Of a stretch of DNA of 64,000 nt, positions 13,103 to 25,836 are shown in pieces. The notes under the pieces were generated by a model that made no database searches, had not been told where the DNA came from, and saw nothing but the letters and a program-made list of their open reading frames with translations. The position numbers and the translations under genes were made by a program. Numbering within the stretch: the first letter of the stretch is position 1; every line of letters starts with the position of its first letter. Source of the DNA: Desmodus rotundus (lineage: Eukaryota; Chordata; Mammalia; Chiroptera; Phyllostomidae); NCBI RefSeq assembly GCF_022682495.2, contig NC_071393.1:120916239-120980238 (forward strand), written 5' to 3'.

Positions 13103-14084
13103 CGGAGACGCGCAACCAAGGCCAAATGGTAATGTCTTGTCTAACACGGCCCCATGGCAAGACCCAAGGCACATTAGTTTAAGAGGAAATAGAGATCAAT
13201 TTATGGTAAAGTGTTTAAAATCAATTAACAAAACAGCTGTTGATGCAGGAGCCTCAGGAGGAGGTACAGGTGTCCACCCAAGCTCATTTCCGACGTTGGA
13301 GGCAGCTAGCTACACAAAGCCAGAGAGCGCAAATCCTGAAGCGCCGGTCTGCCAGAAAGTACATCTTAGCAGTTTACTCTACAGATTCCAAAAAGAAAGG
13401 AAAAGAGGGTACATTTCTATAGGAACTGTATAAAAAACATTAGTATTGAATTCAAACCCAAAAAGCAGGAAGACATTACAAATTCTTATTAACTCTTATT
13501 TTTAATGTATTTAAATCAAAGCATCTTTATTCACTCTTAATAGTTAATTAGATTATTACTCTGCCTGGATAAAGAGAAGGACAAAAAAAGTGGTAATTTT
13601 TAGATTTAAGTATAAAATTAGTATAAACATACATGCAGATATCAATACTGTAGAACACTATAAATGTATTAGGCCAGAGTTGCATTTACTTTGATTTCCA
13701 GCTGGAATGTAACCACATATTAACTAGTTATATTTTTTCCACCTTCAACAGTTGACATTTTCAGAATGACTTCGGCAGGAAGAATGTTTGTTTGGAAATG
13801 AGATATTTAAATGAAATTGCATCTGCCTCTCCTCTCCTCCCTGAATGAACAGCATTATAAAATATTTTTAGAGAAATATTGTATTAGTGTGTTCAGAGAG
13901 GATCTCTGAAGGTGTATTATATACACAGCAGCCATTTTCTCCCCTGTAATGTCCTAGATAACATTTTATCCTCACCACAACAAAGACGCAAATCTTAAAG
14001 AGAACCCATCAAAGCCTCACTGATATGGAGGAAGGAGATTGTGTGACTTAGACACAGACCTCTGTGGAGTGTTCACATTAAATA

Positions 14085-14318
14085 GCCACAGCCACAGAGT
14101 GCCTGGAAAGCAAGACCAGCCCCTTATTTAAATGAGTTCCCAATGTCAGCTGTAGAAATTAACTTCGGTATTTGTTCATAATCATGAGCACGCCACCGCA
14201 AATAAATCTCACTGCAAAGATGTCTCCCCTTCAGAAGATCTTGGAATAAAGGACTGCTTCCAACTGCCACAAACATTTCAATTTCGAATAACTTCATAGC
14301 TTCAAAGCATTCTTACAT
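14085..14318 (+). repeat. Diverged repeat pair, copy 1
   Basis: Aligns by eye, in the same order and orientation, with 19410-19655. Shared pieces: agccacagcca, gcctggaaagca, atttgttcataatcat, ccccttc..agat, and caattt..ataa..ctcatag.ttcaaag.attctta. It is not a repeat family I know. Confidence 0.55.
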
Positions 14319-15287
14319 CTTAGCAAAATCTTACAAAGATGTGCTCCTCTGTTAAGGTATGCTGCATCACTCTCTAGTCAGAACGGAAGGGAGAGATGTT
14401 AACCTCAGGGCAGCAGTGATAACATTGCCGGTCTTGGCTGTGGTTTCAGTGGGAGATGTGACTGTGTTAAGGGGAAAAAGAAGGAGGAAACTGTGGATCA
14501 TAAATTGGATATTCACCTGCCCTATCCTCAGAGAACTTTGAAAGCTTTGTAAGAGCCAAATTGCTCATGACCATAAAAGTAAGCCAAACAGAACAGTTCT
14601 TGGAAACAGCTGCTCCATGGGATGTATGTAGATGGATATGACAATGAATTGGTTGTCCTAAAAACTAGAGTCCTTTAATCACTCTCAATCTTAAAAACAC
14701 AACAAAATGGTGTGGTCTTGGGAGGTAGATATCACTTTCATGGCGGAGGCACATGCAAGAAAAAGTTTCATCTTAAGTTTCCTGTTTATGGGAGAATCTA
14801 TATATAATATTAAAATTAACTTAATTAATTGGAACCTGAAGCTTGAAGTTCCTATGAGCTACTCATGAAATTATAGTCTATCATGTACTAAAATAATGTG
14901 AAAGAAAATCTTGGAAATATTACAGCTATGACAAGTAAATAGTTTATAATTAAATAGCGAAGCTGACAATTTTTTTCTGGACAGCATTTCTAGGGGCTGT
15001 TATTATTATTAGCCAGAAAGACTAAGATTTTGACAGAGCAATTTTCTTTCTAACATTTTTAACAGAAACTTGATCTCTTTACAACTTCAGGAAACAGATC
15101 CCAACAAAATGAGGAAGGACAGGTTGCTTCCAGTTTGTAAGGCCTCCTGAAGTTGACTGAGTAGCCCTGGGTCATTCCCATAGGTGGTACGGCAGCAGGG
15201 ACACAAGCATGGCTTTCACGAGTCCTTTCCCATCTATAGCGCACACTTCAAACACAGAAGAAACAATCTATCCTCACCTGCCACCCA

Positions 15288-15405
15288 AACTCCGCTGCGT
15301 GGCTGTAAAATGGGATTAATAATCTCAAATGGTTATTTTAAGAATTAAAGGAGATATTACACATAAAAAACTAATTAGCAAGCTCTCAAGAAATGTTAGC
15401 TGCTA
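15288..15405 (+). mobile_element. MIR SINE, 3' fragment
   Basis: gtaaaatgggattaataatc, attttaagaattaaaggaga and aagaaatgttagctgc correspond to the MIR 3' half. Confidence 0.5.
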
Positions 15406-16021
15406 AGGCCGCCTCAGTGACAATGAGGGTGAACAGCTGGACATAGAAAAGGTCTGACATAACCTGTAGGGGACTGTGGGAAGGAATCTTTTCAACATGT
15501 GACATGATTAAGAAACGAATTTTAAATACTAGAGTACAAGGTCAATAGTCTCAACAGGAAACAAAGCAAATCTGTCATCTTTCATGGTTGATGTGATATT
15601 CAGCTATGACGAATGATCAAATGATTCATCTAATCTAGAAAGGAGAATGTATGCATCAGTGTCTTTCCAAATGCTATGAAGAAGAACTTGAAGGACTTTA
15701 CTCTAGAAAGATAAATAGGGGAATGGCTCTCTTATTGCCAAGTATCCTAGTTTCAAAACAAACAGCAAAGACAGCTTAGTAAAGAAGGATATCCTCAGAA
15801 TAGTTTGGTGAGGTGATTCTGAGTTGTCTAATATTGGTCTTCAATATTGGTTCCCGTGTCTTAAAAAAGCAGAAAAAAAAAATAAATCAACATTGATGTT
15901 TGTCTTCTTTTCACTGGCTAACAGACCTAAATGTCCAGTGTAGACATGGTGAGGGGATATGGCTTGTAATAAGGACACCATAGTAAATGGGATTAAAGGG
16001 GCAGGAGGCTAATCCATGCTA

Positions 16022-16090
16022 TCCATTTATCTATTTATCCACTTATCCATCCATCCATCCACCCATCCACCCACCAACCTGTCCATCTAC
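16022..16090. repeat. (ATCC)n-type imperfect tetranucleotide repeat
   Basis: Runs of atcc/tatc/accc units: ccatccatccatccacccat and neighbours. Confidence 0.85.
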
Positions 16091-16289
16091 CAAAACATTC
16101 AATAAGTATGTTTATTTCTTCCTTAATTATAAAACACAGAGCCAGATGCAATGGAAAAATAATGATCTATAAAACAAGAGATTATAACTTAATATAAAAA
16201 GACATGTTTAAAGTTTTAGTAGTAATGGGGTGGTTAAAGGAACAATACCGCTAGCAAGGGTGATATGGGTAGGGTTTTAATAGAAGGAG

Positions 16290-16960
16290 AGGGGGAAAAT
16301 GGCGGGACTCCTGTAACAATCTGAACTTCATTTGTTCAGCAGTGAGGAAGCTCCTGAAGGTTTCTAAGCTGAGGAGTCACGGGGTCAAAGCCGTATCCGA
16401 CGAAGATTCACCTGGCAGAACTGATTGGAAGAGCAGCTATGTGTGATGTGCATGTGTGAGTTTTCTCCAGGGAAAGGCTATCGGATGGAGGTCAACCGGA
16501 GGGTGTGTTGCAGGTAATTTATTATAAAAAAATACAAAACCGAAGTGTGAGAATGATGTACTTTCTTGTATTAATCTCAGCATATTCAAGGTTACTTCTA
16601 AAAGATGTAAGCCTTACCAAATGCTTTATCAAATAGCAGAGGAATGGACAGAGAGCAGCCAGGGCATGGGAAATGGGAAACTTGGACATATCAGCTGGTG
16701 TGCCTGCCTAGGAAAGTCATCTGTCTTGCAGCCTCTGGCAGACTCCCAGGTGAAGACCAGTCAAGTGGAAGGTAGAGACTAGAGATCAAGAATATCTTCA
16801 AGTAAGGAGGTTTTGCAATCTGTTAAGAGATGAAATAATAAAAAGCCAAATAAGACAGAGGTAATCTAACTGGAGAGGGAGGAGTAGATACGCAAGAAGC
16901 AAGGAAAACTGTAAAGTCATCAGCTTCATGGGACAAAGAAGTAGAAGAATGTAAACTTTC
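16290..16960 (+). repeat. Ancient LINE-derived repeat (LINE2-age)
   Basis: gaagctcctgaaggtttctaag with tgaggagtcacggggtcaaa parallels 6500-6560. Further on, aggaatggacagagagcagc and ggagagggaggagtagatac fit the same old repeat. Strongly diverged. Confidence 0.35.
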
Positions 16961-18554
16961 CCTTCAAATTATAAGCATAAGGATAGGTTTTAAGTGCTCT
17001 CATGTTATAGATCAATGCGTGAGTGGCAGGAAAACCAAATCAATCAATAAATAATGTACACACAAAACACAAACAATGTAACCCCATGTCTAGCCTGCAT
17101 GTTAGGAAAAAATCCTTCAGTTCACAAGTCCCTTCCTGGTCTCTGTCCTACAACTAAATTCTAAGAAAGTATCCTCTGTCCAGCCACTCACCAACTGTGT
17201 AAGTGGTGCAGAGATTCAAAGGAGGAGCAAGGAAAAACAGAAATAAGCTGAAAGGAGTTTCTCAGAACACTAAGGAACAGTGAAACCAAAGGAAAACCCC
17301 TTAAGAAGTTGAGATCACTACTGACTGAGACAAACCATGCACATGAGAACCTTTTGAAATGCGGTGTTTTATAGAGTCAATGCCTTGAACAGCACGACAA
17401 TTGTACAGCACTGAAAAATTAGCTTTATCCTATCGCTGCTATTTGTAAAAGTGCTCATCCTCAGAGACATCTGTGCGGCCAGAATAACGGTGTATGGTGT
17501 ATCAGACTCATCACTAAGCTGGCTCTATGCCTTGGATATCCACACATGACATGTATTATCCTTTGGAAGCAGCCTGCCAAAAATATAACCATGAGAAATG
17601 TTCTAAAATGTGAATTAAAACTAAAAAGGTTTCTGCCAAAGCGGGTCTCTCAGCTTTAACATAGCAAATGCAGTAGCTACCACTCTTTCTATCCTCTTCT
17701 CCAAACAGGTATTAAGCATATACAAGGCAAAGACCAATTAAACCCAATCAGATGTTAAGGAGCTAATAGTCAAAATTTTTTTAAAAAACCCACTATACAA
17801 AATATTATGATGTGAAACTGCCAAAAATAGTGCTGTATTCAAAGTAAGGTAACAGCAGAGAAAATGCCTGACTCTTGCCCTTGTTCCTTCCAAGGCTCAC
17901 TTCTCCACCGTTGCTTTTGACTTCATCCGCTGCCATGTCTTCTGGGATCCCGCTACCTTCCTTTCACCTGCTCAAACTCTCACATTCCTGAATTTTCCAC
18001 TCAGCATTTACAGTCATGCTTAAGCCTGTCTACGATCAGCAGTGAGAAAATAACCACCCTAAAAGTTATATTTGTTCTACTATTCAAATGAAACAACTAT
18101 AGACATGCACATATTTTTCATATTCTTTCTTACTTTTCTGATACTTGGGTATTTTTAAACTGTTTTTTACATGTTATACTAGAGTATACTAGAGAACCAA
18201 CTCAAATCATAGCACAAAAGGGAGCTAGAGTCACTGCTGACAATGTTACAGTGTCCCTAAATGAATCGGGACGCTCTTAGAGAGAGTATCACTGTGAAGA
18301 GAATAAAAATATAAATGGTTTAAATACTTCTACTGTAAAATGTAATATGTAACTACAATATTACAAAAGACAAATATTACCTAGTCCCAGAGTGTCATAA
18401 ACAAAATGTAAATCACTCCAATTAAATTACTTAATTTCTGCCAAATATTTGCTGATTTGTCTTTTGCTTATGCAGAGTTCACTTCGGTTCTGCAGAATCC
18501 ACTGTGATTTCTTTCACTAAACGTTAATATTATGGCTCCCCTATTAACTGTGCA

Positions 18555-18715
18555 GCTGTCATTCATTCACTCATTCACTTACTTATTCAACAAATATTTG
18601 ACATATTGACTATGTGTCGGGGTTTTTCTAAGCACCAGGGGATAGTGTTGAATAAAACAAAACAAAACAAAAATCACTACCTTCATAGGACCTCTATTCC
18701 AGTTGATATATTCAA
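18555..18715 (+). repeat. Ancient interspersed repeat fragment
   Basis: cattcattcactcattcact, tattcaacaaatatttgaca and ctaagcaccaggggatagtg form the common motif series of an old mammalian repeat. Similar pieces lie at 10453-10560, 11053-11115, 36302-36420, 47565-47800 and 50240-50430. Confidence 0.45.
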
Positions 18716-19409
18716 CTTAACACACTTCTGAATTGTGTCTACTCAAAACTGATTGAGGTGAGAAATAAGTTCTTTCTGGGCCAGGACGGTCCTCTGAGTG
18801 CTGTCGCATTGTTAAGGCATTGTTAAGATAAGAATTCAAACTGCTGAACTGAAAAAAAATGTGGGGCTAGAATGAATCTTTTGTCCACCACCTACTTCCT
18901 GGCTAGACACAGATGATAACCAAAAACAAACCACCAACCAACCTAAGCAGTTAGTCCTCTGCTGCAAAACCAGTATGTTCTGAAACAGCTTTCAGAACAG
19001 AGTCTGGAGGACTATTTCCCTTCTTCCACGTTCTACTAGCACTTCCTTTTTATTCAAAAAAGGCAGCTCCATCACAAAGAGGCCTTGACAATGGCTTGTT
19101 TCATCTTCACACATACATTCCCAGTATGGGACACTCTATACATCAGGAAAGAGCAGATTCAGGAAGCTTGAATCTACAGCCCGTACTGCTGAGAATCACT
19201 GTCTTCCTAGCACCGCATCTGTCACACTGTCAGGGCAGTGGGGAATTGGTGAAGACCCTACCTGATCCGACAAAGCCAAATGAGTGTAACACTTACTCCA
19301 AACTGAAAATTGGGTAAGAAATCTAATTTTATCTTTAAGGGAAAGGAATTTCAGAGACCCATATCAATTTCTAATTCCTTCGAAATGAAAAATTATGTAG
19401 ACTAAGTTA

Positions 19410-19655
19410 GTCACAGCCAAAAACACAGCCTGGAAAGCACATTTAAATAAGAGTTCATACTTTCAGTTTAAGACAAAATAAGTTAAGAAAATTGTCTGCT
19501 TTATTTGTTCATAATCATTAGCATTTAATATGGCAAGAATACAACTACATTATATTATACAGATGCCCCTTCTTCTCAAGATTTTTGAAAAAAATCCTTC
19601 CGACATCCACATAATTTTAGATTTCAATAAACCTCATAGTTTCAAAGTATTCTTA
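19410..19655 (+). repeat. Diverged repeat pair, copy 2
   Basis: Partner of 14085-14318, about 5.3 kb away and in the same orientation. Anchors include cagcctggaaagcac, tttatttgttcataatcatt and catagtttcaaagtattctt. Confidence 0.55.
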
Positions 19656-20344
19656 GAGAGGAATACAGGTACAAACAGGAGCAGCAAGCTATCAGAACAT
19701 TGAGAAAGTAGACAGAACTTGGTTTATTAAGAAATTATTAAAAATAACTACTTACACATTAAACCAATATCATGCTTACATCCTCCCAGGTTCAGTTTAC
19801 AGCTCTCTACTCTTATCTTCATTGTTATTCATAACGATAAAAAATTTCTCAGGCAATAATTACTAAATTTCTAAGAGGCCCATGACATGAACTCTTTAAT
19901 AGATTTTTTTTCTCCTTTTGGAACACTCTAGCACAAACCCACTGGCCCAGAAGCATAAGGCAACTCAGATCCACAAATGTGGCAGCACTCAAAGCTAGAA
20001 GCTCCTTGTACAGGTGCCTCAGTTAACCTGGCATGTGCCAGTTAATACGACGTTACATCAAACTAAAAAGGTTTGTGCAGAGAATGGCATCAATGCCAGC
20101 AAAGTGGAAGTTTCTCTGTCCTGTTTCATTTATAGATGTTAACCTTGTTGTACCTAACAAGTAAGTTTCTAATATGCTGAAGGGAACCAAATCCAAGTTT
20201 CAACAACTGACTTCGATACTTTAGAAACGTCCAAGTTTAACCCTCAGTCTTGCTGTGCCTTACGTCTCCTGTGTGCACCACCATAGACAAACGCTGATGT
20301 CTGCAAGGAGAGATTTCTAAGCAGACAAAATCCCGCCCGGAATC

Positions 20345-20530
20345 TGCCCTTTCCCTTCCTTCTGTGGAAATCCTGCCGCATTCTTCAAGATCTCAATCAA
20401 ATCACAAGTTCTACTAAAAACCTCACCCTATGGACCTCAACAGAAGCAATCAATACTCCGCTTTCACCAGGAACCTGTTGCTTATATTTCTTATAACATT
20501 TATTCCACTCTACCTTCTAATAAATATGTT
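20345..20530 (-). repeat. LINE2-like fragment, reverse orientation
   Basis: cattcttcaagatctcaatc ... ctactaaaaacctcacccta resembles the reversed LINE2 3' region (..tcttcaaggctcagctcaaat..). Low certainty. Confidence 0.4.
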
Positions 20531-21089
20531 TATAAGTCTCCAGCTATAACAGCCTTTGCTTGGTCTTCATTACTTCTATCAAGGGACAGCAACATCTCAC
20601 ACACATAAGGCAAAAGCTACAAAAGTTGGGGTCTTCCTAAGACTTTTCATTCGCAATTTTAAAAAAACAGGTAAAAAATGGACCCCTCTTTCTCTCCCAC
20701 CAAACCAGCCCTTACTCCCTTGCTTTCTTATTTCTCCCAACGGCAAAACCACTGAGGCCTTACAGCGCCTTTGAGTCTTCTTTCTTATCACACCAACCAA
20801 TCTTGCGCTAAGGCCTCTGCAATTTCTTTGCATCTGTTGCCACTACAAACGTCCTTCTTCAGTCCCTCTTTTGCTTTTACTGAGACATTACAATAGGCCC
20901 CTAACTGGGTGACTCCCACGGTTAATACTAAGATAGACTGTAATTATAATAACAGTTTCCAAATACATGCAGCAATGTAAATGACACGCGTAAAACCCTA
21001 AGGTATAATTGGAGATTTTAGTAACTTGCAATTAGCTATTGATAGACATAAAGGAAATCAGTAAGGATATAGAAATCACTAGAGACAGA

Positions 21090-22590
21090 GAGCATGGTGA
21101 AGTAATTTGGCATAATTGACACCTATAGAACATTTCACAATAAATGCAGAATATAACTTATTTCATAGTGCACATGGAAAATTCACCAAGTCAGACCATA
21201 TTTGGGGCCATGAAGCAAGCCTTGATAAATTTCAAAGCGTCGAAATCATGAAGAGTATGTTCTATGACCACAAGAGTAGTAAGTTAGACATCAATAATAA
21301 ACTATCAAAAAAACTTTACACATAATTCAATATGAAGCCAGCAGAACACTTCTAAAAAGAAACTAAAAAAAAAAAAAAAGAAAGAAAGCCATGGGTCAAA
21401 GAAATCATAATAGAAACATTTTCCACTTCAATCTAAATTGTAATAAAACACAACTTTGCAAAATTTGTAGAATGCACTTAAAGTATTGCTAAAATGAAAA
21501 TTTACAACTTTAAATGCTTACATTTGGAAACAGGCATTGAAATAAAGCTTCCAACTTAAGAAGCCAGAAAAAGAGCAAAATATAGTATGCAAAGTAAGTA
21601 GAAGGAAATAAAAATAAGAGTAGAGATCAATAAACTATAAAAAAAAAGTAAAGAGTAAAAAGTTGTTTCTTCAAAAATATTATGGAAACATTCACCAAGA
21701 TTATAAAGAACAAAAGATAGAAAACAAATTACCATTATCAGGGATATAATAGGCATCAGTATAGATCTTACAGAAATAAAAAAGGATTAAAAAAAGATAT
21801 TATAAAAAATTATGCCAATAAATTTGACAACTTAAATGAAATAGAGAAATAAATATCCTGAAAGGCACAGATTAATAAAACTGACTCAATAAGAAACAGA
21901 AATTCTGAACAGCCACCTATCTATTAAAGAATTTGAGTTCGAAATTAAAAACCTCCCAAATATGAAAAGTACCAGCTCAGAGGATTCATTGATAAATCCT
22001 ATCATACATTCAAAAATAATAATGTAAACTTATTATATTATAGATAACAAGCTAGAACTAATAAATGAGCTTAATAAGGTTTCAGAATACAAGGTTAATA
22101 TATTTTAAAAATTAAATGTATTTCCATATCCTAAAAACAATGTTGGAAATTCAAATTTTAAAGTGTCACTTAACATTATAAATCAGAAAAATTAGAAACA
22201 AATCTTAAAAACACATGCAAGACCTATTTTTCTAAAAACTACAAAACATCGCTGAGTAAAGTTAAAGGAGACCTAAATAAATGGATCAGGAAACCATGTT
22301 CCTGGATTGAAAGATTCAATATTAAGACGTCCATTCTCCTCAAATTAACCTAAACATTTAACACAATCCTACCAAAACATCAGCAGATGTTTTTCAAGAA
22401 TGTAACAAGCTGATTGTAAGATACATAAAGAAATTCATATCTTCTGTAGATACAAAGCAAGCAATACATTTTCATTAAATTCAAAAAGCAGAAATAAAAG
22501 CAATCACCTTAAGAGACTACAAACTTGATGGACTTTTACGAAAAGTTGGGTATTGGAATATAATTATCTAAATGCACAAATATTTCTTTT
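21090..22590 (+). mobile_element. Old degenerate L1 ORF2 fragments
   Basis: Translation of 21116-21325 gives a damaged endonuclease C-terminal region (HGKFTKSDHIWGHEASLDKF, comparable with [17 protein letters not shown] of the intact L1). Around 22260-22450 the sequence resembles ORF2 after the RT (aatggatcaggaaaccatgt, attgaaagattcaatatta). Many stops and indels place it in an ancient subfamily, and the middle is partly deleted. Confidence 0.65.
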
Positions 22591-24201
22591 TATTTCACCC
22601 TCACTGACACTTCTATGTATCTGTAGTACACCAATCCATATCCGAAGAAAGAAATCATTTTTAGGTAACAACACTGATGATGCTCACTAAAAGGAAAACT
22701 GGGTTGTGATCTAGTGTTAATTAGTGAATATTCCCTAACGTGTACGGAGACTACAAAATGTTTTATCTGTACGTTCCATAATTAGGTATCATTGTACTGG
22801 CCTTAAAAAAAATTACAAGGTCAGCCTCTGACTTCTGCTACTGGCACAGTTCACATCTTTCAATCACACTGGAGCATCACTGCTCAAAGAGCGATTTGGG
22901 GACTGCCCCAGACTGCTGAATAATCGCACTACGATATTATTTGCCTTTTTTACACTCAATTTCCCGTAAATGTAAAGTGCAGTTTTCCCGGAGGTTACAT
23001 GACATGTAATATAACAACAGATTAAATGCAGAAACAAAACTGAAAATGCAGCTGTCTTCTGAGACAGCAATTAAAGAGATTCACAAAAGTGCAAAACTGC
23101 CACTTTTCAATATTTTTGTCCAGGAAAAAGAGTTAAATTTCATTAATTTTTATGTTACATGTAATGGATTTATGTTACATGCACTTATCTTAAAGGAATA
23201 TTTTTAATTCTTAGTTTTAATTTTTAATATGGTAAGTACTGATACACATAACACACAATACAATTTTTGAGAACTCAAAGAGCTTTTAAGAATATAAAGT
23301 GGAACTGATGTTAGGAAACTTGAGAATCACTGCTACACAGTCATAGACAATTTTAAGTGGTACATGAAGAATAACTGACCACTGAAATGAGTGAAACGGA
23401 TTACCATATGTCAATAATTCATTTTTTGTAGTGGACACTATATTAAGTCTCTTACTGGATCTTAAATTAATAAAGTTCACTAATAAAAGACAAGACCTCA
23501 GGCCAGCACAACATAAGAGACACTTAGGATCCCCATACATAATTGCTCTTTTTCTTCTTCCCCTTCTTGAGGCATCTCTAGAATAGCCGAACAGAAAAGT
23601 AGTTTTCTAAGTTTCTTATCTAAGTTTTAAGTTAAGCATTACCTATATATTATACATATTAACTCTGTCCCCCACTGTCCCCAAGTCTTCTCCCCTTATT
23701 CTATTGTTTTCACCATTGTGCTTGCAGCCTTCTATTATATAATTTACCTAATTATTACATTTTTTCTATCATCCCACTCACTAGTAGGTAAACAAGAGTG
23801 GGGCTTTTTCTGGTTTACTCACTAATGTATCCTTAGCACCTGTAACAGTGCCTAAGACAAAATAGGGGGGAAAATAAATACTTGTTGAAGGAATGAATAC
23901 ACATTTCACTGGAGTAAAATATAAATTTCACCAGGGGAGGACAAACATGTCTTAGCAAATTAACACTGTCAAATGGCTGGTAGGCACAGAGCGATGCAGA
24001 CAGGAGGGATTCGGTAGCCGACAGGAAAACTCTCAGGGCAGAATGGTTTTCCCTCTTGGAACTGGACGTGAAGAAAGGAGAGATAAAGGAAAAGAGAATA
24101 TGGAAATAATCTGAACTGGAGGTAAGAGAAGTAGTTTTTTTCCAATCTCAGATACCAGGAACGCAAACAAAGAAAAATAAGAGCAAGAGCAGCGAACATA
24201 C

Positions 24202-24394
24202 CTCTCTTCTCCCGATGTATTTCTTCCAGAAGCTGCTCCTGCCTTTCTATCTGATCAAAGAGACACTGGAGCTCGGATTCCTTGTTCTCAGTCAGGTTCC
24301 TGAGCTGCTGTCTACACAGCATTAGCTCCTGCCGCAGACTTTTCTCTCTGTTTTCTCTCTCTTTCAGTTCCTCGCAGAGCCACTGAAGTTTAGT
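24202..24394 (-). CDS. CEP128: CEP128 internal coding exon, 64 codons plus one base
   Basis: Minus-strand exon with acceptor ...tttttag (ending 24395) and donor gtatgttc (24201 downward); 193 nt, phase 0 at entry and phase 1 at exit. The translation opens TKLQWLCEELKERENREK, includes LMLCRQQLRNLTENKESELQ and CLFDQIERQEQLLEEIHREK, and ends R plus the first base of the next codon. In human CEP128 the next residues are DLLEET, so a split GA(C/T) codon fits. An open frame reads through the donor as GMFAALA..., which is intronic translation and not protein. This is the most 3' coding exon in the window; the last part of the gene, about 160 residues, lies beyond coordinate 1. Confidence 0.95.
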
Positions 24395-24810
24395 CTAAAA
24401 AACGACATTTATAGCTAATTTAGAAAAAAAAACAAGACAGAAATCTAAAAAAACAGTATTTCAAAACAGTAGAAAAAATAATATCATGATAATATGAACA
24501 AATACAGACAACTAACAAATTTAGGCAAAATGAAAAATACACAATGGTTCATATCAGTTCAAAGTTGGTGTGAAATCAAGCAATGATTTTCTCGGATTTT
24601 TATAAAAATTTGGTTTAATCTTTCATCTTTGTCAAGGTAGTACTACAGAAAAATTTGGCCTACTAACTAAAATTCCAACCAGAATACAATTAGCCCCCTA
24701 ATTTGGTATATAAAACAGTTTAGTAAAGCATTTAAAAATCAAAACCACCCTGGAACAGGGCTAGAGATTTCCTATAAAAGGTTTCTTTTTTCTTTTAAAC
24801 ATGACATTTT

Positions 24811-25006
24811 AAAGATTTTATTTATTTTTAGACAGAGGGGAAGAGTGGGAGAGAGGGAAAGAAACATCAATGCGTGGTTGCCTCTCACATGCCCCCTACT
24901 GGGGACCTGGCCTGCAACCTACGCATGTGCCCTGACTGGGAATCGAACCAGTGACCCTTTGGTTCACAGGCCAGTTCCCAATCCACTGAGCCACACCATC
25001 CAAGGC
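24811..25006 (-). mobile_element. VES-type bat SINE (tRNA-derived), antisense
   Basis: Second copy of the same family as 489-704, in the same orientation and about equally long. Shared blocks include tactggggacctggcctgca and gaccctttggttcacaggcc. The tRNA-like 5' end is slightly degraded (ccatccaaggc instead of ccagccagggc). It lies 0.4 kb beyond the 64-codon CEP128 exon, in the sense direction of the gene. Confidence 0.9.
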
Positions 25007-25457
25007 TAAAAGGGGGTTTTACTGCAGAGAGTAAAAAAAAAAATTTTCTAGTTTTCTTGCTAAAAATGCATATACCCAGGAACTAGCTAATCAGGTAGAG
25101 AGTAAGACTTTAGGGAGATAAAGTCAGCCTTTCCCCACCTTGAAGAGATGATAAATCTCTATCAAAGCAACTCTCTTTTTCACAGACTCTTAACCTCACC
25201 ATCTTTAATGTTTAATCCATTCTTGCCCAGTGATTGAACTACAAAAGTAGAAAATAACTTCATATTTCCCTTGTCTCAATGCTACGTACTCCATCCCAAT
25301 CTTTGGCCTGTGCTAACTACCATCACTAAGAAGTGATAATGGAGAAACAGCAAATCTGTTTTGTCGTAGGAATAATCCTATTGGTTTGTGGGGGGGAAAC
25401 AATAACCCCCCCCCAAAACTCCTCTGATATAAAGCACTACTCAGGTCTGATCATTGT

Positions 25458-25836
25458 TGTTATGAACTGAACTGTGTCCACCCAGAATTCATATGCTGAA
25501 GCCTGAAACCTCCGTGTGACAGTATCTGTAGACAGGACTCTTAGTGAGGTCATTAAGGTCAAAGGAGGTCACAAGGGCTTATAAGAAAGCTTGCACTCCC
25601 TCACCTTTCCCTCTGATTTCCAGCCCCCCAGCTTTACCAAACCACCCCATCCCACCCTACCATGCACAGAAGGTGGCAGTCTACAAGCCAGAAAGAGGAC
25701 TTAACAGAAACCAACCCTGACGCCTTGATCTTGGACTTCTAACCATTAGAACTGAGAAGATAAATGTCTGTTGTTTAAGTCACTGCCCAGTCTGTGGTAT
25801 TTGGTTATGGTAGCCTGAGCCAACTAATATTGTACA
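25458..25836 (+). mobile_element. Solo LTR, MLT1-like (MaLR)
   Basis: Starts tgttatgaactgaactgtgt and contains the family-typical stretches caccttgatc-like ttgatcttggacttctaacc, tgtctgttgtttaagtcac and cagtctgtggtatttgg, ending ...caactaatat. About 380 bp with no internal region, so it is a solo relic of the ancient MaLR retrotransposons. The subfamily is not certain. Confidence 0.65.

Larger units (their letters stand above)
1..24201 (-). other. CEP128: CEP128 intron, 3' portion (continues outside window)
   Basis: This 24-kb block lies downstream of the last exon seen. I found no exon-like open frame with matching splice sites on either strand, and the residues that follow in CEP128 (DLLEET...) were not recognised here. 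Its content is repeats, listed separately: old L1s, an internally deleted L1, a VES SINE, two hAT miniature elements, MIR and LINE2-age fragments, and simple repeats. Roughly 4571-6000, 7300-8260, 8470-12090, 12290-16020 and 17000-20340 show nothing I can name beyond the listed items. Confidence 0.8.

Noticed and set aside
12797..13174. Minus-strand frames of 125 and 80 codons containing the repeated peptide KPTQTRS
   Set aside because: The peptide repeat is only the translation of the 21-bp tandem duplication; no protein family is recognisable and there is no processed-pseudogene tail.
23969..24201. Open frame continuing from ...EIHREKR into GMFAALALIF
   Set aside because: It lies beyond a consensus donor (AG|GTATG). 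The hydrophobic residues are translated intron, not a membrane segment.
25388..25420. G7 run and C-run close together, a possible hairpin
   Set aside because: Short homopolymers with an AT spacer; probably slippage-prone sequence, with no further structure around it.
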